Below, piece by piece: positions 24,130 to 36,839 of a stretch of 64,000 nt of DNA (position 1 is its first letter; every line of letters begins with the position of its first letter). This DNA comes from Polytrichum commune (Eukaryota > Streptophyta > Polytrichopsida > Polytrichales > Polytrichaceae), in NCBI GenBank assembly GCA_950295325.1, contig OX485806.1:2790001-2854000 (forward strand), in the 5' to 3' direction. The notes beneath the pieces were generated by a model. The model did not search any database, was not told the DNA's origin, and saw only the letters and a program-made list of their open reading frames with translations. A program made the position numbers and the translations under genes.

Positions 24130-25068
24130 GTTGGAAACCCTATTTCTGGAATATGGTTGATAATGGAGCACGGCTCGGACGACTCTGTCTTTGACATGAA
24201 TTAACCCTACACTCACCGGGGGCCATGTTGTTACTAAACCCTCTTTACTGTGGTATGAGAGGTGAGAACATGGTTGATAATGGAGCACGGCTCGGACAAC
24301 CCTGTCTTGACACGAACTAACCCTAAACCCACGGGGGGGGGGGGGGGATGTTGTTACTACATCCTCATTGATATGGTAACAGAGGTGAGAATGTGGTTGA
24401 TAATGGAGCACGGCTTGGACGACCCTGTCTTGACACAAACTAACCCTAAACCCACCCGGGGTCACGTTGTTACTAGACCCTCTTTACTATGATAATAGAG
24501 CATAGCACAGACGAGCTTGTCTTGACATGAATTCCATCCTAAACCCGCGTGGGAGGGGGGGGGGCATCGCTATTAGACCCTCGTTACTTTGGTAATAGAG
24601 GTGAGAATATGGTTGATAACGGAGCACAGCTTGGACGACCCTGTCTGGACACGAACTAACCCTAAACCCATGGAGGTCACATTGTTACTAGATCATTTTT
24701 TACTTTGGTAATAGAGGTGAGAATAGGGTTGATAGTGGAGCACAACTCGGACGACCATGTCTTGACATGAACTAACCCAAAGCCCACAGGGGGCCACGTT
24801 GTTACTATACCCTCTTTACTATGGTAATAGAGATGAGAATATGGTTGATAATGAAGCATAGCTCGGACGAGCTTGTCTTGACATGAATTCGCCCTAAACC
24901 CGTGGGGGGGGGGCGTGTTGCTATTAGACCCTCTTAAATTAGATAATAGAGATGAGAATATGGTTGATAACGGAGTACGGCTTGGACGAGCATGTTTTGA
25001 CATTAATTAACCCTAAACCATAGGGGTCATGTTGTTGCTAGACCCTCTTTACTTTGGTAATAGAGGTG
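24130..25068. repeat. Tandem array, about 120-bp unit with poly-G tract, eight copies
   Basis: Units contain GGTTGATAATGGAGCACGGC, TCGGACGACCCTGTCTTGAC, ACTAACCCTAAACCCA, then a G-rich tract of variable length, then GTTGTTACTAGACCCTCTTT and ATGGTAATAGAGGTGAGAAT. The G tract ranges from about 3 to 16 bases between copies (longest near 24332 and 24547). Minus-strand frames inside simply read through the repeat. Confidence 0.9.
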
Positions 25069-25194
25069 GGTGTCTACCACCCCAACCTTCCACAATAGAT
25101 TCATATGGGGACAAACTCATGGGCAAGAAATAAGAGCAAATCAAGAACGTTGCTCTAGGGCTAGAGTCGATAAAACAAAAAAAGATCTTAAAAT

Positions 25195-25729
25195 TGTGGT
25201 AAATTGTTACACTTTTATGGTAATCAATGTCCCATGCATAGTAGTGCCACTCACCACCCTATTTTGAGGCATATGCTAGGTTACACTGATGATCTACGAC
25301 TTCATTATCAGTGTCACCTCATGACACGTGGTGTTCAAGTGTGCTTGTGGTATGAGTACGTTTGATAGTGTTATGAGGTGTATGTCCATGTTACACAATG
25401 GTCTACAAGTTAATTGAAGTGTACATAAATGACACTTGGCATTAGTGTGTTCAATTATATATTCCCCTTGCACACTACAATGTAAACACACGACACTTGG
25501 CATTCGAATGCTCAATAATATCTTCCCCTTGCATATTGAAACGCAAATTGATCATCTCAAATATCCCAATGTGGTACACTAAACGTCATAAATGTGAAGA
25601 TTTGTTCACTTTAAAAAGAGACTCATGTTGATGCATGGTATCAAATTGGCAATTTGAAACCTCTAGACATCTAGTTTAGTCCCTTCGCAAAGAGTGTATG
25701 TGACAGTAAATACCATAAACGGTGTAGGA
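25195..25729 (+). mobile_element. TIR element, family T2, best-preserved copy
   Basis: Its right end has TATGTGACAGTAAATACCAT and its left end a decayed inverted match (TGGTAATCAATGTCCCATGC). The interior aligns with 8148-8670. Short direct repeats of ACTTGGCATT and CTTCCCCTTGCA occur inside. It carries no open frame of note. Confidence 0.75.
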
Positions 25730-26970
25730 AAGATGGAGTTTGTCCTCCTTTCTTACTTCAGTCCTTAGGTGTCCCACCCTTTGGTGATTTTAGTAGGGAA
25801 TCAAGTCAATTGAGGTTAGTGTTTGGGCCCTCCTTCTTCTATTTGGTTAGGAAACATACCTCTTTTAGAGTATGCCCAATAAAATAAAAACTAAAGGTTG
25901 ACAAAATTTAAAAAGGTGAGTTAATAAGGTTAGCTAACAGAAAGCTTCACTTTTGATCACAGCATTAGTTACAAGTGTCCTGTTTGTTGTGTCCCACTGT
26001 GATTATATTTTTTGGTCACCAAACGTGTAAGTAACAATAATTAAGAATTTAAATAAGTTCCAATTTTTGCTTGTAAAATTTAAAATATTATAATGATGGA
26101 GTCCCACAAAAGTAGTATGGCTCGATTTGTGGTCGATTGTTACAAAGTGAGACCTTTGGTGCTTAACATTTGGCTACGTGTTTGAAAAATGCTTCAATAA
26201 ATGATGCGAGTTTCGAAGCTAAGTCATGGATTCCTCCTCGCATATCATCCACTATCTTTTGTCGTGGCACTTAAGGTACTGGTGAGAGGGTTGGCTCTTT
26301 ATGGTCAAAGATTATAAACTCATTGAATGAAGCCGGTGGTGGGAATTATGAAGAGGGGGCAACCCCCAACCAAGCCGTGAATGGTGCCTCGTCTCTTCTA
26401 TGACAAACCTTGCCAACCCCATCTCCCTCACTGCCAACCGCACCTCCAGTAAGCATTTCACGATCATAGTTTCTTCACCTCACATTCTTTACGTTTTGTT
26501 GTTATTACAAAGTGAGCATTGATGCTCAAAATTTTGGTTAAGTGCTTGAAAATTGCTTCAAAGTTCTCAAAAATGTTTCTCTTCGGATATCATCCACCAT
26601 CTTTCATGATGGTCGGGTACTAGTGAGGGGGGCCAATTCTCCATGGCCAGAGACAACAAACTCCTCACTCTCATATTTTAGTTCTAAGAATGTTGTCGAG
26701 TTGGATGAAAGCTCTGTGGTGGTTCTAGTGGCGACCTTTAAAACTTCTATGTTTGTTTTCTTCCACATATAAACAAGATCGCAAATGGCAATCCTGAAAT
26801 AAACACAACCATCCACGATTTGATGATTACATTCAAAGTTTGTAGATTGTCAAGATGTGTATGGCGATTTCATCTATGAAAAAACGACAAAGCTTTCTAT
26901 TCTCAAATCGCCATCTAACAAAATTTCGCCTTAGAAAAAAAAGGCTGCTTGCTGTGGTTATAATGATTTG
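25730..26970. repeat. Gene-free stretch with an imperfect tandem duplication
   Basis: About 26157-26345 and 26505-26660 are diverged tandem copies (TGCTTGAAAATTGCTTCAAA, ATATCATCCACCATCTTTCA). About 26335-26430 is also a CpG-poor relative of 27590-27680 (GAGGCAACCCCAACC-type, then GCCTCGTC). No gene is supported. Confidence 0.45.
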
Positions 26971-27474
26971 AGGGCCGCTTCACACATGAGACTAAGAGCT
27001 CATGACCATTACACTTCAAGCACTCTCATACGTGGGAAAGGCAGAGCCAATCCAAGTTCGCTTCACACTACGCTTGAGGGACCGACGGAGTATGTGAATG
27101 CAAGATGGATGTACAGTCTACATGGACTCCTACATGGTATCAAATGGATCATGTTTTCATGGTCATTTGAATTATTTTCAGAAACCACTTCTTGGAGATA
27201 GGCTTAACACAAAACCAGGGAGACCACGACACTCTGAACGCTCATAACTGTTGATTTATTCTATTTTATCATGTGTGAGGACCCCGCGTGAATACAAATT
27301 CATTGAAATAGCATTTGGTTGAGGGCCTGGTCACATATGACTTCACACTACACTTGAGGATCCGTGACCACACTACATGATTTTGGAGGTGTGTTGGGAC
27401 GGCCTTTGGACACTTTCTTTTGGGCTCTCACAATTTCATGGTCACAGCTCTTGGCTCGTGTGTGAAGTGGCCTT
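26971..27474 (+). mobile_element. TIR element, family T4, about 504 bp
   Basis: The left end AGGGCCGCTTCACACATGAG and right end CTCGTGTGTGAAGTGGCCTT are inverted repeats. It is a full-length relative of 10407-10911 in the opposite orientation. The interior motif CACACTACGCTTGAGGGACC recurs near the right end as CACACTACACTTGAGGATCC, so the TIRs may be longer and interrupted. Confidence 0.8.
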
Positions 27475-30460
27475 AACTCTCTTGGCAACTCAGTCCATTG
27501 TTTAGAATTATTAATAATAAATAAAACGAAGAAGAAAGAAGATGATGAGCTCATTCAAGTCCCTATGAAGTGTGTAGCGGGGTTGATGCGGTAAAGAGGC
27601 CAGGAGGCAACCCCAACCGCGCGTCAGCGGCGCCTCGTCGCTTCTCTTGCTCTCGCACACCTCGCCGGTGTGCCACCCTCGCCTCGCCTCGCCTCCCCTT
27701 CGCCCTCGGCCGCCATCACGACGACGACGACGACGACCACCAACAAGGTGAATCTCATTTTCCCGCATTGTAACCATCGCTGTAAATTCTTTGCTTGTCT
27801 TCTCTTCTCTTCACTTCCATTTCACTCTCATCCAACTTCACTGAACTTCCATAGCTGCTGCCTGTCCCGCCATCCAAGGTGTGGGGCCACTCGGGCCCCG
27901 GCGGCCGCGTGTTATTCGTGCATACTCTCAACGATAACCTCGCTTGAATACACACCCCCACACACACACACAAACACATGTCACATGCACACAATGTCAC
28001 ACATCCTACTAGCTTAACTCCTTACACTAAGTTCCAGTACTGCAGTGCAGTCCACATGCATTCCTGCCTACACATCATCGACTGACTCTTCTGCGGTGGT
28101 TTCACATGGTGATTTTTATGCCTTTTTAAGATTTATCTTAATTTATTATTTGAGTCGTCCCTGTGGGGGTCACCCAGGTAAAATTCGGTCATTGCAGCAG
28201 GGTCGTGACGGTTGCCCAGTTATTGTTGTTGGTGGAGGATTTATTGGTGGGTTACGTAGTAGGTCGGAAATGTGTGAGGATTGATCTTATTCTTCTTGTC
28301 CTTCTCTTTACAGTCTTCAACTTAAGTAGTGGGGCTGGCCAGCCAGCCAGCTGCAAACTCAGCAGCACAATATCACACTATTTGTTCGTATAGTTGTTCA
28401 AGGGTACACGTTCGCGGTGGCAAGTATTTGTGGAAAGGTTGATTGGAATCGGGAGAAATTAGTAAAGTGATGGATGTTGTACTGTGATATTATATTTGTT
28501 AACGATCTTGTGGAACCCTTCTGGAGGAAGAAAGAGTGCGAGCAATCGAGGGCAGGAACTACTTAGGCTTTTGGGTGAGGGGCAAAGTTTGATACCCAAT
28601 GGAATTTTTTTATTTCTTCTTTCCTTCTCGTCATCCAAGATTCACTGTGGGAGTGTAGTAGGTAGGTACTCTCGACGAGGGTGTACCTCGCATAGATACA
28701 TTTGAGTAAAGTGGTCGTTCGATGGACTCGAGAAGTGTGTTTGCAGAGGGATCTTTCTCTCATTCCGTCATGTCGCTGCGGATTATTGACCTTGGATTAA
28801 TTTAACGGTCTCCAACTGCCGAGAGAGCTATGGCGGCATGCGGCATGCGGCTGCTACAGAGGTTGATGATGTGCAGCTGTATTTGTTGAGCTTTGTAGTA
28901 TGATGTACTTACAGATTTTTGTAGAATCTCGCTTTCCACGGCTAGGATAGGATACGGTCAGGTTAGGTCAGGTCAGGTAGCGAAGGACATCGGGTTTCCC
29001 ACGCCCGGTAAAATCTGTGGTACGCCGACATACGCCGAGGAAAACGAGGAGCAATGTTGTCATGTGTGTTTACTTACACGGAAGCTTTTCTACCGCTTTC
29101 GGTTATTTATTTACACTTCACTAGGTAGGTACATGCCTCGGAGGATCTTTTGGGGGGGGGGGCGGGTGTATGTCGTGAGCAAGTAAGTCAAGTGGGGTAA
29201 CTTAATTCGAGAAAACTTAAGTTAGAAACAACTCAAGAAACATGGACCCCATGCTTTCGGCGACCCTACAAATTCATCCTTCCCCAACCCAGATCAGCAA
29301 TATCGATGTCTTTCGTTTCGTTGAATCTGCGTCCATCAGGAAGGTAGGTAGTACTTATATACAAAAGTTGGGGGTTTTCACTCCAATTTTCTCTCCTCAA
29401 GCAGGCCACCACTTTTGATTTAGCTCACTGACTCATGATGAATTCAGTGACGCTTGCATTTGTGACGATGATCATTGATGAGTGAGAGCCAGCAGGTGAG
29501 AGAGAGAGGAGGTTATGTGAGCCTTTGAGAGAGAAGATCAGGTGAGCACTTTGCTACAAAGTGGATGGATACGCTTTGTCTACGTATTTGAGTCTATCCA
29601 CACAACATTATGTCGACCATGATGAGTTCTCTTGCGCTTCAATGTCGAGATTCTTGTTTCCCTGTAGACGCCAGAGTCCACTGTGCATCATCCTCTTGGT
29701 CCAGAATGTTAGCTCATGCGAAGGTTAGCTTGCCACAGTTTGTGCTTCCTTCCTTCCTTCCTTCCTTTCCCGCCCAGCTTTTGGTTCAAATCGTTTCAAT
29801 GGAGGAAGAATAACTTAGTTGCCGTTTATTATTCCGCCGGAGGAGCATCTGAATAATTATTTCGTATGTCAATTTGTAGCAGACCGCCATATGAAATTGT
29901 GAGCACATCACAAATTGTTCGGTGACTCCCGAAATTTGAGTTGGCTCACCATCGGAAACGTGGGCGGCAGTGGGGACCCTGGGTTTTGGAGAATTTGAAA
30001 GTGTTTTTCTTTTTGTGGTCACCGATTGATTGCGCGCCGTGTGAATGAGGTTTTTTTGGGTTGAGGTTTGGTGGGGTCGGGTTCCAAAATTCTGGGAACC
30101 TAAACCAACCCTGTTTCACACTTTGAAATTCCTGTGTGAATCTGTATCTTGGTTGCGCCCACCCCCACCCCCCTCCCCAGGGAATGAACGAATTTCCCTT
30201 GGCAGAGGAGCGGCTATGGGTTAAGGAATAATGAGAGAGAATAAGGGTGAATCGTCATCGGAGAATCTCAGATGGCAGTTAGCATCATCTCTTTCTCTAA
30301 ATATAATCAAATTGTTCTCAGTTTTGACCTCTTGAAACTCTCCTCGTACCTTGCCACACTTTGCGTTGCAGTTAACCCTACCCTGTCACGCATCATCTCG
30401 GTGTCTGGAAAATAAAATGAAAGAAAAGAAAAATTCGATTGTGAAAGGATAATTTTGTGC
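27475..30460. other. Intergenic, with a GC-rich island and POP upstream region
   Basis: About 27580-27760 is strikingly GC- and CpG-rich for this window (GCGGCGCCTCGTCGC, CGACGACGACGACGACGAC) and could be a leader or first exon of an unrecognised gene. A candidate donor (CAACAAG/GTGAAT) follows at about 27747, but no joinable coding exon was found. A CCTT microsatellite is at about 29748-29768 and a poly-G run at about 29152. The last few hundred bases presumably hold the prolyl oligopeptidase promoter and leader. Confidence 0.4.
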
Positions 30461-33400
30461 ATGGATTGTGTCATCCGTGCATGTGTACTCGATGTTTGTG
30501 AAAGTGTACTGATTGGTTTGCGACCTCTGGGGATGCGGGGTGTGACGGTACAGTTTCAAACCTGCATGCGGGCGCTCTTTTTGAATTCATATCCGGCCCT
30601 CCTGCGCAACAATCTTAATTTGAAACCGCAAGTCTTACAACGCACGTTTGTCACCCGGTCGATCACAAGATTGGCAGCAGGGGGAGGACAGGGCACCATG
30701 GGATCACTAGCCAATGTGGATTTCAACCACATCCAGTACCCTAAAGTTAGGCGGGACGAGTCTGTGAAGGACAACTATCATGGGGTCGAAATCACGGATC
30801 CCTACCGCTGGTATACTTTCCAGCTAAAATATCCTCTTGCAAAAAAAGCTCAGAGACAGGAGATTCTTTGTGATTATTTGCAATCTGGGATGAGGAAATG
30901 CAGCCATGGTTGATTGTCTTTTTTTGTGAGTGATTGATATTTTTATTTGATTTCATTGCCCACCAAATTGAATGTGGAGATGTGATAGTTTTCTTGAAGG
31001 TTATGTACAATCTAAGGTTGTTACACCGGACTTTCGTAATGTAGGTTGGAGGATCCTGACTCACCTGAGACCAAAGAATTTGTGGAGAAGCAAGTAGATT
31101 TGGCCAATGGCGTGCTGGCGGATTGCGAAACTCGTGAAAGAATGAAGAAGACAGTCACTGCCATGTACAATTATCCTCGCTACGGATGCCCCCACAAGCG
31201 TGGCGACTGTTACTTTTACAGTTTCAACTCTGGCTTGCAGGCCCAGAGTGTGTTGTTCATGCAGGTACTTGCACCTTTGGCTTCACCATGCTTTTAAAAT
31301 CTCCTGCTTATAAGTTACACTTGCCTCATCCTGTTCAATTTGTGAGGCCGCATGAAGAATGAATACCTAATACTGCGAAGTCCAGTCAGAAGAGCACTTT
31401 GCTGGGGATCCCTTTGAGTTTCAGACAATCCATCGGCAAGAAATGGAGGAAACCTTTTTAGTGGATGAATTTGAACAGGAGAGCTGACCAAGTGGTTTTT
31501 AATTGTGTGTCTGCAGGAGAGTTTAGAGGGGGATGCAGAAGTGCTGCTTGACCCCAATACTTTAAGCAGTGATGGCACTGTGGCACTTTCAACAAAAAGG
31601 TTCAGTGAGGATGCTGAATTCATGGCCTATGGGTTGAGCTCAAGTGGAAGCGACTGGAACACAGTGAAAGTCATGCGAGTGAAGGACCGAGTTGTGCAAT
31701 CTGACACCCTCTCATGGGTAAATTACTGTCTGCAATTTGTTAGTCATGAGTGTGAATATTTTTCTCGCTGCTGTGTTGAAGTGAATCAGTTTATCCTGTT
31801 TTCTGCCATGTTATGGAGATAGCAGTCACATAACATGGACACTTGTTATTGTTACATGCAGGTCAAATTCACTACCATAGCTTGGACTCATGACAACAAA
31901 GGCTTTTTCTACAACCGTTACCCAGAACCCAAGTATAGCTCCAGTAACACCATTGTCATCTCCTTAGCTTTTCATAGAGCATGTTACGTTTCCTCAACTA
32001 TATGATTTCATGAGCATTTCCCCAACTTGTTCTGTTACCTTTTGTTGGTGTTGCTAAAAACCATAAGTTCTTGTTTGTTGTGGAAAGGTTACACCTATTT
32101 AGTTTCAGCGATTGAAGGATGTATTCCTGAATGATTCGTAATGCAATGTGAGCAGGAAGAAGGAGGGCGCAGATGCCGGCACTGAAACTGACATAAACCT
32201 TTTCCACGAACTTTATTACCACTTCCTAGGCACCGATCAATCTGAGGATATTTTGTGTTGGAGAGATGTAGAAAACGCATCCTGGTTGACCTCAGCGAAA
32301 GTTACTGAGGATGGCCAGGTATATTTACACAAAGTTGCTTCTTTGATACTTTTTTTCATTTTTTTCATTTTTTTTGGTCGAAATTGCAAATGAAGAATGG
32401 TTATTGCCAAAATCAAGACCTCAATTTTCTTTTAATGAATTCTTTTGTAATTAAAAGTATTGCATCTTCATGGATATATATGGGTTTAAAACTGTGGCTC
32501 ATATTTCAATTTCTTTGTTGAAGGGTGTCGATATTCACTGTACATGGCCTAAGCATGTTGACGTTTTTGAAATCTCCTCTGGTTTCTTTTCCCACTTTCT
32601 TTGACATGTTGCGTGTTTGTGTGATGCAGTATGTGGTACTGTCAATAACTGAAGGGTGTGACCCAGTCAATCGGCTCTATTACTGTGACCTCACTTCACT
32701 TCCAGAAGGCTTGAGAGGCATTAGAGGAGAGCAAAGTATGCTCCCCTTCAAGAAATTAGTTGACAACTTTGAAGCCCAGTACAATTTAGTGTCCAATGAT
32801 GGACCGGTCTTCACATTCCTAACAAACAAAGATGCACCCAAGTACAAAGTGATTCGTGTTGACCTTAACAACCCAGGCTCCTGGTCAGACGTGATCCCAG
32901 AGTCAAATACTGATGTGCTTACCTCTGTAAAGTGTGTAAATGAAAAGCAATTGCTTCTATGCTACTTAAATGACGTGAAACATGTGCTTCAAATACATGA
33001 CCTGGAAACTGGTGACTTTCAATGGCGGCTCCCACTAGAGATTGGCACGGTCGCTGATTGCTCAGGAAGCCGGAGGCAATCTGAAATTTTCTTCACCTTC
33101 ACTAGCTTCTTGACCCCTGGAACAGTGTATAGGTGTGATTTGAGTGATTCCAAACCAGAGGTCAAGATCTTGCGGGAAGCTGGCCCAGCCAATTTTGACC
33201 GCTCCATGTTTGAAACTGAGCAGGTATTCTTTCTTATCTGCTGCATAGGATTACTTTTTTTATAGGATTCTTATGTCACAAATATACCTCGTAGAGATTC
33301 CACAGATCAGTTAGAGTGGCACTTAGGATGGAGATTGGTCTATGGTGTATGTCCCTTTAAATCTCAGATCTGATAAAAAAAAAATTAGGATGTGGGTTAC

Positions 33401-35651
33401 TTTCTTGTTTGACTACAAAGTGTTCAGGAAATGGCATGGTTCTGGAAATCGTAGACGTCCAATTGATTTTGAATCCACTGCACGGTGCCTTAGAGTGGCT
33501 AAACTTGCTCCAAGTGATCCTGGTGTAAATTATGATCATACTTGCTAACCCATGCCTTGTTAAACAGGTCTTTGTACAAAGTAAGGATGGTACCAAGGTC
33601 CCCATGTTCATTGTATCACAAAAAGGCCTAGTTCGGAACGGCAATCATCCTACGCTTCTATATGGCTATGGAGGATTTAATGTCAATCTCACCCCCAGCT
33701 TTAGTGTTTCTCGATTGGTCCTTGCTCGACATTATGGTGCAGTTGTGGCTGTGGCCAACATTAGGGGTGGAGGAGAGTATGGAGAAGAATGGCACAAGGA
33801 TGGCTCTCTCTCCAAGAAACAAAACTGCTTTGACGACTTTATCTCATGTGCACAGTATTTGACTAAAGAGGGCTACACTCAGTCAAACAAATTGTGTATT
33901 GAAGGTGGCAGCAATGGAGGCCTACTGGTGGCTGCCTGCATCAATCAGGTATGATCTGGATACTTAATTCCCATTTGTAGTCATCCAATCGCGGTCACTG
34001 TCAGGAGGAGGTGGTACTGCAAGGTGCAAGATGATTTTCATTTATGATCTCAGTGGGCATCTTGACACACCATATAGTTTTATAATTTATTTCACTCTTA
34101 CGTCAATGGAAATGTATCTGACAGCATACTCTTTATTTGCAGAGGCCAGAACTCTTTGGATGTGCTTTGGCTCACGTAGGTGTCATGGATATGTTACAGT
34201 TTCATAAGTTCACGATTGGTAAGCAACAGCATCTCTTGGCATGGCTGGTCTTAATTCCACTGCATTAGTGCATCATCTTAAGGAGCATATGAATGGCAGT
34301 CTGCTTTCATTAGAGAATTTGAAACCTAAGGTGGACATTTCTAAAACCAATTCATAAACCAAAATTGACACTTTTACCACTGTCATACATTTGGATCCTA
34401 AAAATGTACGATTATGGTACATAGTGCTGGTTTTAGGCTCACTGTTGGTTCTGGGCAATCGTACTTTATTTGTAAGACTCTATATTCCAACTGCCTTTAT
34501 CTGACAGACTGCACCCTTATATCAATGCAGTGCTTCAGAAATTGTGACCAATTTTGAGGATAATTATTTTATTATTATCTGCAGGACACGCATGGACAAC
34601 CGACTATGGATGCTCTGAGAAGAGAGAAGAATTTGGTTGGCTTATCAAGTGAGTATCGGCTCCTCTTCTAACCTCCCTATAGGTTATGAGCAAGTCTTTC
34701 CAAAGAAGAGAGAAGGCAACTCTCAATTCCATGTAAGGCATTCCATATTTGTCTTGTTTATGACAGCTAATTTCAACGTCTAAACCTCTACTTTATGTTT
34801 GCAGATATTCACCACTTCATAATGTGAAGAGGCCTTGGGAATCAATCAGGGGGGTGCAGTATCCACCCACCATGCTTTTGACTGCCGACCATGATGATAG
34901 AGTCGTTCCCCTTCACTCTCTCAAGCTTCTGGCGGTGAGTTACGACTGGATTTCTGAACTGCCATTTTTTATTTTGAAATGAAATGGCAGTTACAAGTGT
35001 CACTACACTAAACATCTGATGTAGTTTGTCATCAGAATTGGTCTTCATGACTGAGTGTCATAATATACCCTCTCTAGTTGCCACCCAGTGATTGCAAGAC
35101 AGTTAATGTGGGTCAATGGTGAATAGTGTGGCCCACACTAAATTAGATGTTTAGTGTACTCTGCTGGTCAATTGTTGGCACCTGTGGTAAAGCTCGTACT
35201 CACATTTCCAGCTTTCTAGTATTTGATGGCACGAGAGCTCTGTTTTGAGAATATGGTCACAAAACTCAATCTAGACATCCTGGCTATTTGCAGACGTTAC
35301 AGTATGAGCTGTGCACAAGCTTGCAAAACAGTCCACAAACCAATCCTATTATTGGACGCATTGACAGAAAAGCTGGTCATGGGGCTGGCCGCCCCACTCA
35401 AAAAATGGTAAATCATCGTTATCCCAGTGTAGCCTGTTGCCCTTATTTATGGCAAAAGCCTAACTGTTTTGAATTTCAATACCTAGAGAAACCCATAGAC
35501 AACTACAGTACCATGATGTATCTTTCTGCAAAAGTTGTTACCTTGTGGGTATCTGTAACTGAAACTTCCTTAATATGTGATGCAGATTGATGAAGTGAGC
35601 GATGCATACTCGTTCCTTGCTAAAATGACAGGAGCCACATGGGTGGACTAA
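30461..35651 (+). CDS. Prolyl oligopeptidase (prolyl endopeptidase, EC 3.4.21.26), 12 coding exons
   Basis: Serine peptidase of family S9A that cuts short peptides after proline. Exons: 30461-30810, 31045-31264, 31517-31717, 31862-31932, 32156-32318, 32630-33223, 33568-33948, 34143-34218, 34585-34648, 34805-34934, 35294-35407, 35586-35651; all junctions are GT-AG and phases agree, giving about 809 residues. Family hallmarks are DPYRWLEDPDS near the N terminus, the propeller (about 160-520), the nucleophile motif GGSNGG (Ser647), [10 protein letters not shown] (Asp737, substrate-binding Arg739) and [11 protein letters not shown] (His779). The catalytic triad is intact. Residues 25-79 lack acidic residues and are Arg-rich, like an organelle presequence. 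Met80 (30698, context CACCATGG) would give a roughly 730-residue cytosolic form, the usual plant length. The first in-frame ATG was used as the start. Confidence 0.94.
35100..35158. mobile_element. Short T1-like palindromic fragment in POP intron 10
   Basis: Contains AGTGTGGCCCACACTAAAT preceded by TTAATGTGGG and followed by TTTAGTGTA, the terminal words of family T1. It lies within the intron between coding exons 10 and 11 and does not touch the splice sites. Confidence 0.5.
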
Positions 35652-36411
35652 AATAACACAACATTCATTAGCAGCCCTTCTATGTACCCATGGAAATGAA
35701 TTTCTGCCATTTCCGTGGAGGGGAGCCACGTATTGACTGTGTATTTAATTACTGAGATGACTGCTGTATAAGTTAGCTCAGAAGGGTGCCACAGTTCTGT
35801 GGATTTCATCAAAATGGCACATCTCATCTGACCCTTCCAATTTATAACCTACAATTCTTTATTTCCTAAATGTAGTTCTCAGCCATTGACCATTAGGAGG
35901 ACAAATAGGTATAATGAGTTGTGCATAGGTGCTGACATAGAGGATTAGATTGTACCCAATCTTAACCAGTGGAGATGGTTCTGTAACCGGAAATTGCACC
36001 CAGCACTAGGATAGTGGGCGCTGCTATGGTTGCAGTGCCTCTGCAAACAATTTTGATTCTATTTTGAGGGCTATTCATTGAGGAATATAGCCCATCACAT
36101 TTAAGAGTCTGCTGAGCAATATGTTAGTGAAGGTTGCATAATCCATTGCACAAGCATGTCAATGCCTCCCTGTCACTGAGCGTTCCTTGTGCGAATAGTT
36201 CAACATTTTGCGCTGTCTTTGTGCGGATACTTCCACATCTTGCACAAATTCTGTGTCCTTCAACTTCATCACAAAACAGTGTCCATAGCTTAATCCTGTT
36301 TGGGAAAATTGTGTGAAGCATGTGAGTACTGTACACTGATACCTACAGCATCAGAGTCAGAAACAAATAATCCATAACAGTCAGATTCCATTCTGACTGT
36401 AACTTTTTCAT
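35652..36411. other. POP 3' flank
   Basis: Downstream of the stop codon at 35649-35651. It probably includes the 3' UTR. No other gene recognised. Confidence 0.4.
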
Positions 36412-36722
36412 AATTAACCTAGGGAATGGACGTTCTTAGTTGAAGTCTCCCTCCTTGTTATCATATTTCCTTCCCATATATCATGGTTTTTGATAATAAA
36501 GTAATCCACCGAAGAATTCAAACCACACACTCGCATGCATCACATTGTCATCATTGTAATTATTGTAATTATTGCAATGTTGACTTTGTGTTTTTCCATA
36601 ATGTCACATGATACACTAATTCTCTATCATCATGCATCCATATTAACACTACATACCTCCTTAATATCACATACACTTTGGTTGCCCCATGCATGATAAT
36701 AGGGAGGTTAGAGTGTACTAGG
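36412..36722. repeat. Dispersed repeat shared with 16.24-16.70 kb
   Basis: Same order of words as the 16-kb copy: GGGAATGGACGTTCTTAGTT, CCACACACTCGCAT, TAATGTCACATGATACACTA, GCATCCATATTAACACTACA, GGGAGGTTAGAGTGTAC. Non-coding. Confidence 0.6.
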
Positions 36723-36839
36723 TATGTCATTTAAGACTGGCTTACTTCACCTTATTGATATACCTTACAATCTATTTTTAATACTTTGTAGATGCTCAAA
36801 ATGATATTCCCCAATGCCTCTATCCCAAGTTTAAGACAC

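Noticed and set aside
27570-28017. GC-rich overlapping frames with DDDDDD or TTTTTTT runs as a first exon.
   Set aside because: The runs come from an (ACG)n microsatellite. Without a joinable second exon no protein can be supported, so only the CpG-island observation is kept.
28196-28260. GRDGCPVIVVGGGFIGG reading, resembling a Rossmann-fold FAD/NAD motif (for example monodehydroascorbate reductase).
   Set aside because: The DNA is a low-complexity G/T run, no flanking exon of any such enzyme can be joined, and the frame ends soon after. Chance is the better explanation.
35396-35412. An apparent extra A in the run before the end of POP exon 11, which would shift the frame.
   Set aside because: The translated frame runs ...RPTQKM directly to the GT donor and into IDEVSD in the next exon, so the run length is normal; my first count of the homopolymer was wrong.
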